Shown: in pieces, positions 36,501-51,500 of the stretch
How the letters are laid out: each line of letters begins with the position of its first letter
Numbering within the stretch: the first letter of the stretch is position 1
Origin: Gigantopelta aegis
Lineage: Eukaryota > Mollusca > Gastropoda > Neomphalida > Peltospiridae
Length of the DNA: 64,000 nt
NCBI RefSeq assembly: GCF_016097555.1
Contig: NC_054708.1
Coordinates: 18,510,596 to 18,574,595, forward strand
Direction of reading: 5' to 3'
Notes under the pieces: model-generated
The model's database searches: none
What the model saw: the letters and a program-made list of their open reading frames with translations, nothing else
What the model was told of the DNA's origin: nothing
Made by a program: the position numbers and the translations under genes

Positions 36501-39500
36501 TTTAAAAATCTTTGTTGAAAATCAAGCTCGGTGAATAAATGGTTTTGGGCGAAATTTCTTACAAAACTTTTAATCATGTCTTCAAACATTTAATATTATA
36601 GTGTGTATAGCAATAATATATTAACTACCAGTAGTGCAGTGAAACACCTCAAAACTGGACCCTCTGTAAAATGGAAATTCACCCCCTAAGATCTGTTGTT
36701 TTTCATGGTCCCTTTTTAAACATCAGTACCTCTCTGTACTGGATACCCCTTAAAACCAGAGTTCTTATTAATCCCTGTGGGTGTCTGTTTTAGAGGGGTT
36801 CCACTGTATATAGCCAAAGAACATACATTGGGTGCAATGTTCTAAATATAGTTTTTAAAAAATGGTTTCATTTGGAACTGAGGTTTTTTTTTTTAAACCT
36901 CGTTTTAGTGTTATAGGGTGTATACTACCAAATCAAATTCCACAGATGACAATAGTAACATATGTGGCTAAAACTCCTACCTGCAGCATGAATCAGAAAA
37001 AATTTGGGAGTCAAGCTGCTTATTTCTGCGATAACAGGTAGCGTCTATGACTACCCTAGTTCCGCACAAAATTTGAGTACTTTTTTTTTACAGGTACCCA
37101 GTACATGTTTCAAGCACAAGGCTACTTGACACAGTGGTACTAGATGAAATAAAATTGCATACATTTTTTGCCCAGATGAAACTATTACAACCAACACACT
37201 CACATTTATCACCAATCACAGGACTTGTGGTGTTCACTTCTCTATCAAAAGTTCGGTGTACCTCGAACTTTGACCCAGCTGGGAGTTATTTGGTTTAGTA
37301 CTATCTGAACAACTAATCCTAATAAACTGTAATTAATTGGATCTATCTACCAGTCTTAATCAATTACCATTATCTCATTATGTAAATTATTTTTAATTTT
37401 CTCACAGATTATCAGCCAGCCTTGACAGCCTGAACAACGTTCCTAACAGTTACAACACGGTAAATATACAAATATGTTTTGGCTTGGAGAATTTGTTACC
37501 AAATCATATATACATTTCAAAAATCTAATGCAAAAGCATCAATATAAATTAGCTTTTTTACCCATTAGCAAATCCCTACACAAGCACTGAATGGATGGGA
37601 CGTAGCCCAATGGTAAAGTGCTCGCCTAAGGTGCGGTCAGACTAGGATCGATTCCTGTCAGTGGGCTCATTGGGTTATTTCTTGTTCCAGCCAGTGCACC
37701 ATGTCTGGTATATCAAAGGTCGTGGTATGTGCTGTCCTGTCTGTGGGATGGTGCATATAAAAGATCTCTTGCTACTAATGGAAAAATGTAGCAGGTTTCC
37801 TCTCTAAGACTATATTATGTCAAAATTACCAAATGTTTGACATCTAATAACCGATGCTTAAGAAATCAATGCACTCTAGTGGTGTCATTAAACAAAACAA
37901 ACTTTAACTTTTCATTCCAACCTGATGTATGTTCAGAAGGGCAAGCGATCATGGTCATTCATTAGACTGGTTTTTATGCTCAGTGTTAGATGAATGTGAC
38001 ATGATACATGGTAATGGTACCAATCAAATTGTTCACACAAGTGCTCAGGCTCCAGAACACAACACAGACCTTCTTGACTGATATTTTAAATGATGTGGTA
38101 TGTGCTGTCCTGTCTAAGAATGTAAAAGATCCCTTGCTTTAATTGGTAAGAATAGACTTTGTGGTGCTGGCTGAGTCTTTTCTTGTTCTATGTTGCAAGA
38201 CTGCAAGTACATTATGTTAGACAGCTAATAGCTTTTTGACTGGTATGCATATTCAGCTTTATATAATGCACATTATTGCTTAATATCAACAAGTGTATTG
38301 GTATATTTAATAAATAAAATGGTACAAATGTGATGGCTATTATGCCAATCATGTTTTTTTTAAATTAATTCTACCAATACTAATTTTTCATTTGTTAAAC
38401 TGTCTCTATGTGTATGTGGTCCGAGTATGCATCTTTCTAACATTCCAGCCAATGCACCACGACTGGTATATCAAAGGCCATGATATGTGCTATCCTGTCT
38501 GTGGGATGGTGTATATAAAAGATTCCTTGCTGCTAATCGAAAAGAGTAGCCCATGAAGTGGTGACAGCAGGTTTTCTATCTCAATATCTGTGTGGTTCAT
38601 AACCATATGTCCGATACGATATAACCTTAAATAAAATATGTTGAGTGTATCGTTAAATAAAACATTTCCTTGCTTCTTTTCCAACATAAGTCTCATATTT
38701 GACTTGATTGTCGCTTTAAAATATGTTACAAAATGTCTTCCTTTCCTTCTGTAGATTGGCTTCATGAAGGGAGCTGGATCTCAGCTGATGAGAACGGGGT
38801 TGTCATGGCAGTCACATGACGTCATCGACCAGCAGGCTCGCATCTTGCTCAATGATTCAGAGCAGGCCACTCTGCGTTACTACCTCCGCGAATACCAGAA
38901 AGGAGCAGTCGGAGTTGATGGTCTGGTGTCTGCCCTGTTTGAGCTACTCAACACTCAGGCAAAGGTCAGGGTTCAAATACAACTTGTTTAACTTTAGTAG
39001 ACGATTTCCAGCTTTTTAAATTTTAAAGGTTAACTTTGTAATAAAATTATGAACTATGAGCATATGTATTTTCTTGTATACTTTTTATTCCCAATAACGA
39101 GTAAAACATGTTATTCCTACTTCAAATGCCTAAATTACCTAGGTCAAACAGTGGCGTAGGAAAGTGCCAAAAAGTGGGGGGGGGGGGGGGCACACTTTTA
39201 TATTTACACATGTTTACACTATTATAAAACAAATATAAAGCACAATATCTGAAAAGTGGGGGGCACATGCCCCCTTGCCCCACTTCCTATGCCAGTGTTA
39301 TTCCAGACTTTATCTGTTTTTAGTATATACATCGTATATTATACACAAATAAAACAAATGATGTCACTATTTAAGAGAAAATCGTACAAACTGTTCAAGA
39401 AAGTTAACTCTTGGTCCTTTGTTGAAATTTGTTGTTATAAATTTGAAATAGCCTTTACTGGAAATGAAAACAAACGTAATGTCATCTCCTAATATTTGAC

Positions 39501-42500
39501 TACAACTGCAAATTAACCTTTAAAAAAGGTAATTCTTAAAAGGAATTTTATACATTTTTACAAACATATTTTCTTCACACCTCAATCTAAAATAAACTTA
39601 ATGTAAAAACGATTTTCAAAAATCTATTCAGAATGACTTCAACAAATATTTATAATCTCTCCTCGGTGCAAATTAACTATTCAGACTGAATCTGAATTAA
39701 AGGATTTTGTGTTTTGGGGAGTGAAGGTCATTGGAAAATTTAAATGTAAAATTAAGAATTAAATTTCGATACTTTCCTTACAGCAGTGATATAGTGTGAT
39801 AAAAATATAATTATGGTAAGTGAAAATGTTTTAAGTGTTGAATATAAAATTATAAATATGATTTTTTGTTAGACCAAGTTACTATAGAATCATTGTATAT
39901 GTATTGAGCTGGGGGTTTTGAAGAAAAAAAGTAAAATTATTATGGAAAATGAATGTACTGATATGCACTTCAAAAAATAAAATATAATGATAAATATTTG
40001 TATATCTGCAAGAATCAAATTGTTTTTCAAAATGTTATTTGATGCAAATGTACAAGTCAGACTGAGTCCATGTAAATTCTGTTCAGGATATAAATTTAAC
40101 TACTGATATATCTTTTTTTCTTTCTTTTTCTTTTTTAAATTTCCATAGCAGTTATTTCAAACACATGGTATCAGTTTACTTACAATTTAAAGCCTGTCCA
40201 TCTTGCTCTCATGAATGTGGGTTTCTTTCTTTTCTGTTTTTGTTTTGTCTGCTTGGTGTTGTTTTTTGTTAGTTTTTTTTAACATTTTGGGTGGGTTTTT
40301 AAAAGTTTTATTGGTGTTGTTGTATATCAAATTTATTGGTATTGTAGTTTAATTTATATCTGCTTTTCTTCCCCAGTTCACTCTGTTGTCCGATATCCGA
40401 ACTCTGATCACCCCACGAGAGCTTGATAGATTTGACACTCTTGTTCTCCGCAAGGAAGCTGACTTGACAAGGGTAGGTATTGATGTCAATGACAGATCAT
40501 AATTAGCAGACCTCACTGTGAATATAACTGAGGGGAGTTATTGATTGCTCCCCTAACTTAGGTTTTTGGGAGCCATTTAACTTAGGTTTTGGGGAGCCAT
40601 TTAACTTAGATTTTGAGAAGCCTTAGGTTTTGGGAAATTATTTTAAAATGTCCATATTGAACACTGAAATTAAAACCTTTTCTAATATACTATTTCTTTA
40701 CAGTTCACCCACTAAGGGGAGCTAAAATAACTCTCCTTAAATTGGTCTCGGAGTGATATTCCCCTTAAATGATGAGGTCTGAATCATCTGGTCATTAATA
40801 GGACATCAAACGAAATGACTTGAATTTAGTGGCCAGATAAAACAACACGTTATGACATCATATCCTGCCAAATATCTCATCAATGGCAAGCATGGCAGTA
40901 TTCAGTGTTCTATTTATAGTTTGGGGTACTTTGAACTGGGGGCAAGACATAGCCCAATGGTAAACCTTGATGTATGGTCGGTTTGAGATCGATTCCCGTC
41001 GGTGGGCCCATTGGGCTATTTCTCGTTCCAGCTAGTGCACCATGACTGGTATATCAAAGGCTGTGGCATGTATTATCCTGTCTGTGGGATGGTGCATATA
41101 AAAGATCCCTTGCTACTAATGGAAAAATGTAGCGGGTTTCCTCTCTAAGACTATATGTCAAAATTACCAAATGTTTGACTTCCAATAGCTAATGATTTAT
41201 AAATCAGTGTTCTCTAGTGGTGTCATTAAACAAAACAAACTTTGAACTGTGGTATATTACATGTATTTTTTACAGTACACCTAAATCAGATTTACTTTTG
41301 TTTTCATCTTGTTTAATGAACAAACTTAATTTTAACTCTAAGACCTACAATGATTATTAATACTAACAGAGTTCATATTTTAATAGTTATTAGAATTTGT
41401 GAAGTCCATTTTAAAACATTTAAAAATATATATATATTTTATATAAATATTACTGAACATTTTTCTTTCTCAGATTGGACAAAGACATTCAGTGATTCCA
41501 GACAATTTATCAGTTATCTCTCATGATAGTGGACAGCCATTTATTGAGGACAAAAACAGGAGAACTCTCTTTTCAGCAGAGGTAATATATTTTTCAGGGC
41601 TAGCTCTGGGTGAGCAAAACATTTGGCCAAATTATCTATAAAAGAAGACCCAAAACCCAGAGTTATTTTCCTACAAAACACCAATTATTACTTGAACTTT
41701 TTTCGCCAAATTAAAATAAAATTCGCCAGTTGTTACTAAAATTCGAAATTGGCGAATTTGGTGAGTGGCAGAGCTAGCCCTGTTTTTACCTAAAACCACA
41801 AAACACATTTTAGTTTATATTTAAAATTTAACTAGTTACCATCAATGATGAACTATTTATTTCTGCACAGTATGATCATTTTATATGATGTACTGTAATT
41901 CTTGAGGTTACTGATCTCAATGGGCATTACAAAGGTGTAGCGCCCATTACGCACAGTACGTACGTGCGTAATGCAAAACAAATCCGGGAATAGGTCGAGG
42001 CTGTCTGTAATTGTTCTATAAAATATCCTTTTCCTTTTTTCAGTAATTAAGTTTTCCCAATGAAGCAGCATGCATAATGCTAAATGTTTTCTGGCTATGC
42101 CCCTGCATTATAATGTTAGACTGGACATAGGCATATGATACAAATGTTCAACACAACTATTTCATTTCAACTTATTTTTGTGTTTATATCCCATTAAGGT
42201 TCAAGCACGCTGTCCTGGGCAAACACCTCAGCTATCTGGGCTGTCTGTTCAGTACAGTGAGTTAGTGGTTAGTGAGAGAGAAGAGGATTTAGTAGTCTTA
42301 CACCTACCCATTGGATCATTAAGACTCACTCTGGGTGGGAGCCATTACTAGGCTGTGAACTCAGTACCTACCAGCCTTATGTCTGATGACTTAACCACAA
42401 CACCACCAAGGCAAGATTCAGATTCAGGTGGCCCATCTGGCCCTATTTATTCCTTTTTGTTCTCCAAACATCAGTCCTGGCTTTTGTTAGTTCGAATATT

Positions 42501-45500
42501 CAGTCAACACATGGCCTACCCATTAACTAATGCCTGCATTTACTTCTGTTCAAGACAGGGTATCACTAAATCAAGTTCAGTTATGATGTGTAATGTCATC
42601 AAAATAAAATTAAATATGGTGGTTGTCATTAAAATAAATTAAAATATTTTAGTTATCATTATGATTCAATTATATTGAAGTTATCACTTTTAAACTTCAG
42701 AGAAGTTTGAACAACAAGAAGACCATTATGATGGAACCAGTGGTGTTCAACTCAATTCCCACAAGAAAGACTTTGGTAAGTTTTATCAGCGCTTCTAGAA
42801 TTTTTATCAAAATCACTAGCCATGGGATCAGTGATTTAAAAAATTTACTAGCATTGATTAAAAATTCACTAGCCGTACGTTTAAGTAAATACAATTTTAC
42901 TCATAGTAATAATCAAATATGTCACATAAAGTGGAAGATAGAGCTTATAAACCCTTAGATTTGGGGAGAGGATATTCATGTTTAATAAATAAACTTAAAT
43001 ACAGCATTTGACAACTTCTTTTTTTCACTAGCCATTGGGCATGGCGATAGTAGTTATTTACTAGTCCAACATTGAATATCATTAGCCATGGGAGTGGGGC
43101 TACCATAATCTAGCAACCGTGAAGTTCTATCTTATTCTTTATATCAGTTGTGATGTAATTGCATATTGGAAATTTATGCCATAAAGCAGTACTACAAAAG
43201 TTGTCATTTACAGGTAGTGTGATTCATGTTTATTAACTACAATTAGTATTAAAAGAATGAATGAACGTTTAACGACTCTTCAGCACGAAAAACACATTGG
43301 CTACTGGGTGTCAAATGTATAGTACTGAAAGATGCATACTTTATATACTGGTATATCAAAGGCCGTGGTATGTGCTGTCCTGTCTGTAGGATGGTGCATA
43401 TAGAAGATCCCTTGCTACTAATGGAAAAATGTAGCGGTTTTCCATTCTAAGACTATGTAAAAATTACCAAATGTCTGACATCCAATAGCCCATGAATAAG
43501 AAATAAATGTGCTCTAGTGGTGTCGTTAAACAAAACAAACTTTAACTTTAGCTAAATTGTTTTAAGTCTTGTCATGAATTTTTCTTGTTTTTATAATTGG
43601 TTCTGACTAATCAGTAGTCAGACAAATCTCATCCTAAATGGAAAATGAAACTATTTCCAAATGTCATTGTTTGTATATAATCTATGATTGACTATTACTT
43701 TGACATCTGATGGCTAGATAGTTCAGTATGTTATTAATCACCTACTGGTCCAACAATGCCTCGAGATATTGAGCTGAAATTTTGTGTATAGCTTTACCAT
43801 GTACCGTTACAGATCAAGTTTTCATGGCCATTTACACTTATTTGATAGTTATGGCCCTTGAACTAAGGAGATATGGAAAAAAAAATTCCAGACATTTTTT
43901 TATTTTGGCAATGCCTGAAGACATTAAGATGAAACTGACCTACTGTTATAGATCAAGTTTAACTTTCATGGTGATTTATCAATTTTTTTCACAGAGTTAT
44001 GGCCCTTGAATTTAGGGATTACAAAAACTTGTTGTGCCTGGTAGGGGACATGTATTGCTTTAGCAGTACTCTCAGTATGTAATTAATTTTTGTTTTAACA
44101 GGCATTACCAGGAAATAACAAGTCGTTAAACCTGTCTCTCGGTCATCTGAACAATGAGCATGAGCAGATGTATGATGGGAATGAAATAGAGTATGATGGG
44201 AATGAAGAACTGCTTGATGGGAATGATCAGTTACCCGATCACCTTCCAGAGGTTGGTCCATTATTTATAACCTGTTATAAACCTAGTTATAGTTAGTTAA
44301 AGAAATGAAGTATATGTGCCATAAATCATTGGTAACTGGCGAACATCAGCTATAGGGAAACCTTAATTTAAAGCCCTGAAAACATACTTTTTATTTGACC
44401 TATTTCAGAGTTAACTGATGAAAAAAGATCTTGTTTAAAACTAGTTTGAAGCAATTTCCTTGTTTTCAGTGATGGAATCACTTATGGCCAACACTACAAC
44501 TGCACAGGTTTATATAATGAAACCTCTCAAAACCAGACCCTCTGTAAACCGGAATTCCCTCAAAACTTGATGTTTTTCATGGTCCCTTTTTAAATATATG
44601 TACAGAAGAGAACCTCTCTAAACTGGATACCTCTTAAAACCAGACTTTTTAGTTGGTCCCAAGGGTGTCCGGTTTAGAGGAGTTTCACTGTATAGTTATA
44701 ATTTTTAAATTAGTCTCTAACACTAACACTAGTTTTATTATAATTTATAACAAATAATTAATAATAATGGTGTTCTGAAAATATTTTTAATATCTTTTCA
44801 TTAGGAAATAGACAAAAGGATCCCAATTCTAAATATTTTTTTGTTTTACAGTATTTTTTATGCTCGCTATACTCCGGTACATTTAAATACCAGACTTGCT
44901 TTGTGGGTTTAGGTTTGTACTGAAAGTTTTAAATTTTTGTTCAGGTAGAACCTGTAAGCTCCAAGGGTCGAACGTCACCACGTCCTGAAAAAAAAATGAC
45001 TGTTAATTTGACCCAGCCCAAATATCTCCATTCAAGGGTAAGGTCAAGGTCAAAATCACCATTACCATCTCGTTCACCTATTCCATCATTTCGATTCACA
45101 CCACCGGTATCAACAGTGATGACATCATCAACTACAGCAGCAAAGAACACTACAACTGCACAGGTTCACCAGACAGGAAAGGTGGGATTTACTAACAATA
45201 TTTAAATTGTGTAAACTAATTAACTTGTAGCTTTTATGTAGACATCAGGGGCGTAGGCTGGGAGGGGGGTTGGCTAAAATAATTTTTACAGTCAATATTA
45301 GACTATTCATAGAGGTGCCCAGGGAAACTGTAGACTAAAAGAATCCTTCATATGTGTCCATGTGGGACAGGACTATTCCACCTGAGGGGAACCTGATGGT
45401 GGAATAGCCCTGTCCCTCATACGATACATAATGGAGGATTATTTTTCTCTCATCCAGTATATGAAAAACAAACATTTTGGGAAAATGTGAAAAACCGACA

Positions 45501-48500
45501 TTTTTTTTTTATCTTGAAATAAAATAATCATAATATAATCATTGAAAAGATCGTACCCAAAAATGGTTTATACTAAAAGTATAAACTGAAAATGATAGTA
45601 TAATTTCATTATGACAGCAGGTTTCCTTGTTTTTATGAAATATAAAGAGCATTTCTTGTGTTATTATGCCGTTTACATGTCGTCACCCAATGTTACTATC
45701 AGCTCAAACAACAGAAGTCACGTGGTCATGCAAGACCGATTTGTTTTGCATGGGCTGACGTCATGGAGTACGCCTGTCTTGCATGGCTAGGGATGGGAGA
45801 AAAAAGGGTCTGCTAGGTTTGAACGCCCACCAGGTCTAGACCACACTATGCCAGTGTAGACAAGTTTTTGATTGGTAAATGTTTTACTCAGTAACTTAAC
45901 TACATACAATACTGGATGATTTGCATAACATTGTATACATATGTCTTTTATTTGGGCTAAAGAAGCAAGGTTATATTTTACGAACTTATCTCCCTTGATA
46001 TGTGTTTTTTTTAAAGCTTGAAGTGCCTCTTCAACAATAGAAGTTTTAATAATAGAACTAATTAAATTAAATAAAATAAAACATGGATATACTATGATCA
46101 CTGATTGGTGCCCCTACTGAAGTCTTAATTGCCGAGCCTCAAAGTGGTGCAGGGGTGAACACCTTGGATACCAATCCAGGTATCTGAGGTGACCAATCAC
46201 AGCAATATAAATTAAGTATAACATTGGTATTGTTTAATTTCAAAACACAGTAAATGGTTTGGGATGAACTAACACTGATAATACTATGAGCACTTGATCA
46301 CTGAATGGTACTTGTTTGATTTCATGCTTTTTAATTTTATAATGTAACGTCATAGAACACCATTTTGTAAAAAATGCCTGAATCTGGATAATAGCATTTA
46401 TTCATATTAGCATTACTACCAAACAGCTATATAGGATTGCAAACGAATCACTAAGCATTTTACATGGATTACAACTAATTTTGAGGGTAGAATGATGGAA
46501 ATACATTGTAAAAAAAGTCTCAGGTTAGCTCATTTTGCCCAAATATCTGTATAATTTATTGCACAAATTTGATATTTTGATCCAGCACTAGTCTTGTACG
46601 CTAATGGTTAACAGTCACTTAATTCACATATTTGCATCTGAATATAAAGGTATAATAATTGTTGTAGTAAACTGATTATTTTAAAAACATTATATTTTTT
46701 ATTTGAACAGGGTGATGATAACCCCAGTGATGACAGTGGTGTTGAGATCTGTGCACTGCACAATGCAGACAACCTCGCTGCGCCTGCTTTACAGAGGTGA
46801 GTGTAATAGTGGTTTCAGTTCACCTGATATTGGGGGACTCAAGTGAACTATCATGGTAACTGTTAGACAGTTTGATGACCTTTAGATAATATGATGACCT
46901 TTAGATAGTTTGATGACCTTTAGATAGTTTAATGACCTTTAGATAGTTTGATGACTTTTAAATAGTATGATGACCTTTAGATAGTTTGATGACCTTTAGA
47001 CAGTATGATGACCTTTAGACAGTATGATTACTTTTAGATAGTATGATGACCTTTTAATAGTATGATGACCTTGAATGCAATATTTTGATAAGCTTGGCAT
47101 ATTTTAATAGGAATGATATCTGGAGGTGGACATGATCTTTTGTACAAGGGGCACAGTGTGTAGGGGAAGGGGTCCCAAGCCAGATTTTGATCTTTATTTA
47201 TATGGATATGGAGTAAGAAAACAAACCCCTTATATCATGGGCATAGGAAGGTGCCAAAACGTGTGGGGAGGGGGTGCACACAAATACATATATATATATG
47301 TAAATACATGTATAAATATATAAAAAAACATCGCTGCATTAGCCCCCCTTGCCCCCCCCCCCCCCCTCCCCACTCCCCACTTCCTACACCAGTGCATATT
47401 TTCGTCTTTTAAGTAGAGGCACCGGCCATCCCCCAGTTCCTACTGGCTTGTTTAACGGCCTTGAGTGAGATTATTATTTTGATGACATAGAAACATATCC
47501 AGATGATCTTCAGTAATGTATTTTCAATGCTTGAATTTAAGAACTTGTAACTTTAGAAAATTTTGAAATGCTTTTTCTGTAGGCAAACTGCTCACCTATG
47601 GCAATTGTGAGCCTGCCAAAAGCAATTTTTAACCAGTAACCAGTAAATGGCAATAAATTTTATCCAGCAGCAAAAAGTGTGCCATTGCTAAAATCCATGA
47701 CTTACATCCATTTATTTAGCTGCACTGTATTTTTAACAATTAAGTGCAATATTTACATTCTAGAAAGCATGAAATCAAACGAGTACCATTCAGTGATCAA
47801 GTGCTCATAGTATTATCAGTGTTAGTTCATCCCAAACCATTTACTGTGTTTTGAAATTAAACAATACCAATGTTATACTTAATTTAATTAGTTCATCAAT
47901 ATATACATGTTTTTAATATATATCTGAGTTTTGAAATTAAACAATACCAATGTTATACTTAATTTAATTAGTTCATCAATATTATAATCGTGTGAATAGT
48001 ATGATCGTAAATGATATATTTTGTAAGATATTTTGATTTTTAAAAGCAATAAATTGAATTAGGTATTAGCTTATCAATTCAGACAATTATCTTGATCAGT
48101 TATTATTCTATTTGTTGCTACAGAGAGGGGTCTGACAGAAAAAAGAGGTTTGTAAAAATAATCACATTGTCAGCATGTAGTTTTGGTTTTTATTGCACGA
48201 TGTCACTGCGTGTTACAAACAGGACTGTTTGTTGTTACATTAATACATCAGCATGGGCAGAATTCCAGTGTAACTCACAGTACATTAAAACAGTGGAATG
48301 TACTGTCCTGTCTGTGATATGGGTCATATAAAATATCCTGTGAATAGCCCATAGAGTGGCAAAAACAGGTTTCTTCTCTGTGTGGTTCTAAACCATATGT
48401 TTGATACTATATAACTGTTCATAAAAGCATGCTAAGTGCTTCATTAAATAGGGTGACATCTCAACACCAACTAGGTCCCGGTAACAAGCTACCCTTGGTA

Positions 48501-51500
48501 AACTAAGTTCCAAAACATATATAGCCCCCCCTTTCCAATTTGGTGGACCAGTAAAAAATGTGCCAAATTTCCTTCATTGAAATTGTGCATCTTTTTCCCT
48601 TTGGCATTAATCCTACCAAAACTAACCCCCAGCCTGTTACCAACTCTCGTCGGGCTGCTGGTGCTCTCTTTCACCTGCCAATGCAGGTGGTCCCTTCTCC
48701 CACCCACCCCAACCTTTCCTGTCCTGAACAGAGGAGCTGGCCTAGGCTGGCACCTGTGCCCATGACAGGTGTGCGCTAAAACAGCTTGCTCTGAATGTGC
48801 ATGTTAATCCCTATCGCCTAACCTGACCTCATTAAATAAAACATTTCTTTTTTCGTCATAGAATCAGTTGTGTAGAGAATCAACAGTGATTTGCATACTA
48901 ATTCATTCATTAATTTCTTAGTGTTACTTCATCACGTCATCACCTGCCAGTCAGTATAGGAATATGGGAGAGCACTCTATTGAACTGTCTCAATGAATCT
49001 GCCCTGAATTTGTTTTTAAAAACATGATAAAGTTTGTTTTGTTTAACGACACCACTAGAACACATTGATTTATTAATCATTGGCTATTGGATTTCAAACA
49101 TTTGGTAATTTTGACATATAGTCTTAGAGAGGAAACCCGCTACATTTGTCCAATAGTAGCAAGGGATTTTTTATATGTGTCATCCCACAGAGTGGATAGT
49201 ACATACCACGGCCTTTGATATACCAGTCGTGAAATGAGAATGAGAAATAGCTCAGTGGGCCCACCAACGGTGATCAGTCCCAAACCGACTGCGCATGAAG
49301 CGATCCCTTTACCACTGGGCTACATACCACCCATTTAAAAACATGATTTCTGCATATATACTGAGGGTGTTCATTAAACTTTGAAAACAGGAGGCTGTTT
49401 GAGAAAAGCAGATGGCTATATTTATTGAATGTAGAGAGGTTTATAACTGTAAGCATGAACAATATGTGACAATAGTTGGCAAAAATCACTGCCTGCCTCC
49501 TACTAATGGTAACACTGCACATTATATTTAACATAAAGTAATGCAAAAGTAGAGAAATCAATTTACTACATAGTAGCAAACAGATTTGAATCTCTAGAGA
49601 GTCTAAAGTTTTTTAAGTCTAGGCCCAGTCCCAATATAGTTTCATTGTTAACAGAAAGAGCATAATTGGGTACCTTTTCCCCAATCTCATTCTATCTACA
49701 TGTTGCACCTAATTACAACTTTATATATATTTGAATAGTCTTTAAAACTCATATTTATTATTCATATGGTTCAACGTAACCAAGTTAATATAATCATATG
49801 AAGCACACGTGTAATAACAAGTGTAATGACGTAATTTTGGGAAGCGACGTCAGTACAACACACAAGCTCGTATAATAATCTCTATTTATTACTTGGGAAT
49901 TGTGATCTGTGAAGATACACAAGACAAATCTAGACTAATTACAATCTTTAAATTGTCTTTATGTATATTATGGTTAAACAGTTTGTTTTGTTTAACGACA
50001 CCACTAGAGCATATTGATGTATTAATCATCGGCTATTGGATGTCAAACATATGGTCATTTTGACACAGTCATATAGAGGAAATCCGCTACATTTTTCCAT
50101 TATTAGCAAGGGATCTTTTATATGCACCATCCCACAGACAGGATAGCACATACCATGGCCTTTGATATACCAGTCGTGGTGCACTGACTGAAACGAGAAA
50201 TAGCCCAATGGTCCCACCGACGGGGATCAATCCTAGACCGATTGTGCATCAGGCGTGTGCTTTACCACTGGGCTACGTGCCACCCACTTGGTTAAACACA
50301 TGTGCCTTGAGTAGTGACCTAACCTAAAGTGATACATTTTACACTGGTTTCTAAATCTGGTGGTTTTTGAAAACTACCATAGCTGTAAAACTGAATGATC
50401 ACAATGATCATATACCAAACACCAAATGACAGTTAAGTAATGGGGCATTAGTAGGATTTAAAAAGTTTTGGCCATTTTTCCAGATTACTATTTATCCTTA
50501 TTTTTATTATATGACACACATATACTTTGCTGCCTGTTCAAAATGCTCAAATCAACTTCAACATTTTGACTGAGCAATTGATCTATTTTTAGATTTGGCT
50601 TTAAATTTAGTCCGGACATGTTTAATTTTTAATTTACTACATTTGTATTGCAAATTTCACCCATCTCAAATGGACTTGGCCACTGGCACTGTCAAAGATT
50701 GGACCCAGAAGTATGTGCCTGAACCTTTTCATAGGATAGGGACATGTTAATAGGTTGTCCATGTCCGCATACGTTAATTAAAAATGTCCTGCAATGTTGT
50801 TAAACATTCCGTTTTCCCTTCCAGGGTAACTAGGGGCGAGACGTAGCCCAATGGTACAGCGCTCACTCAATGCATGGTCAGTGTGGGATCGATCCCAGTC
50901 GGTTTGCCCATTGGGCTATTTCTCGTTTCAGCCAAATGCACCACGACTGGTATATCAAAGGCCGTGGCATGTACTATCCTGTCTGTGGGATGGTGCATAT
51001 AAAAGATCCCTTGCTACTAATCGAAAAGAGTAGCCCATGAAGTGGCAACAGCGGATTTCCTTCTCAATATCTGTGTGGTCTTATCCAAATGTGTGACACC
51101 ATATAACTATAAATACAATGTGTCGAGTGCGTCGTTAAATAAAACATTTCTTTTTTCTTTTTTTTCCAGGGTAACTATCTCGACTGAAGAAGACACTACA
51201 GAGCCTGTGCCCGATTATGAACCACCTCCAGTCCCCCGTGATGACCCTGAACCCCTCCCGGATTACGAGGCGGATCCACAGACATCCACTTCCCAGGATT
51301 CTCTGTACGCAGTCATCAAGAAGAGGCCTCGGAAACCACCACGCAAGGTTTGCCGTTTTTCTTCAGTTTGATAAGAGTTTGACCCATGTTCAGTGTATCC
51401 GACTTCCTAGATGCTATCGGTTGCTGGATCAAACATATGAACAGACCACTTTAGATTTTTTTCATTCTAACCAGTGCTCCACAATTAGCATATGAAAAGC

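Noticed and set aside
48451..48850. Pro-rich frames (48558-48779) as a gene
   Set aside because: No start context or splice support; the segment ends in a retroelement-like AAATAAAACATTTC tail.
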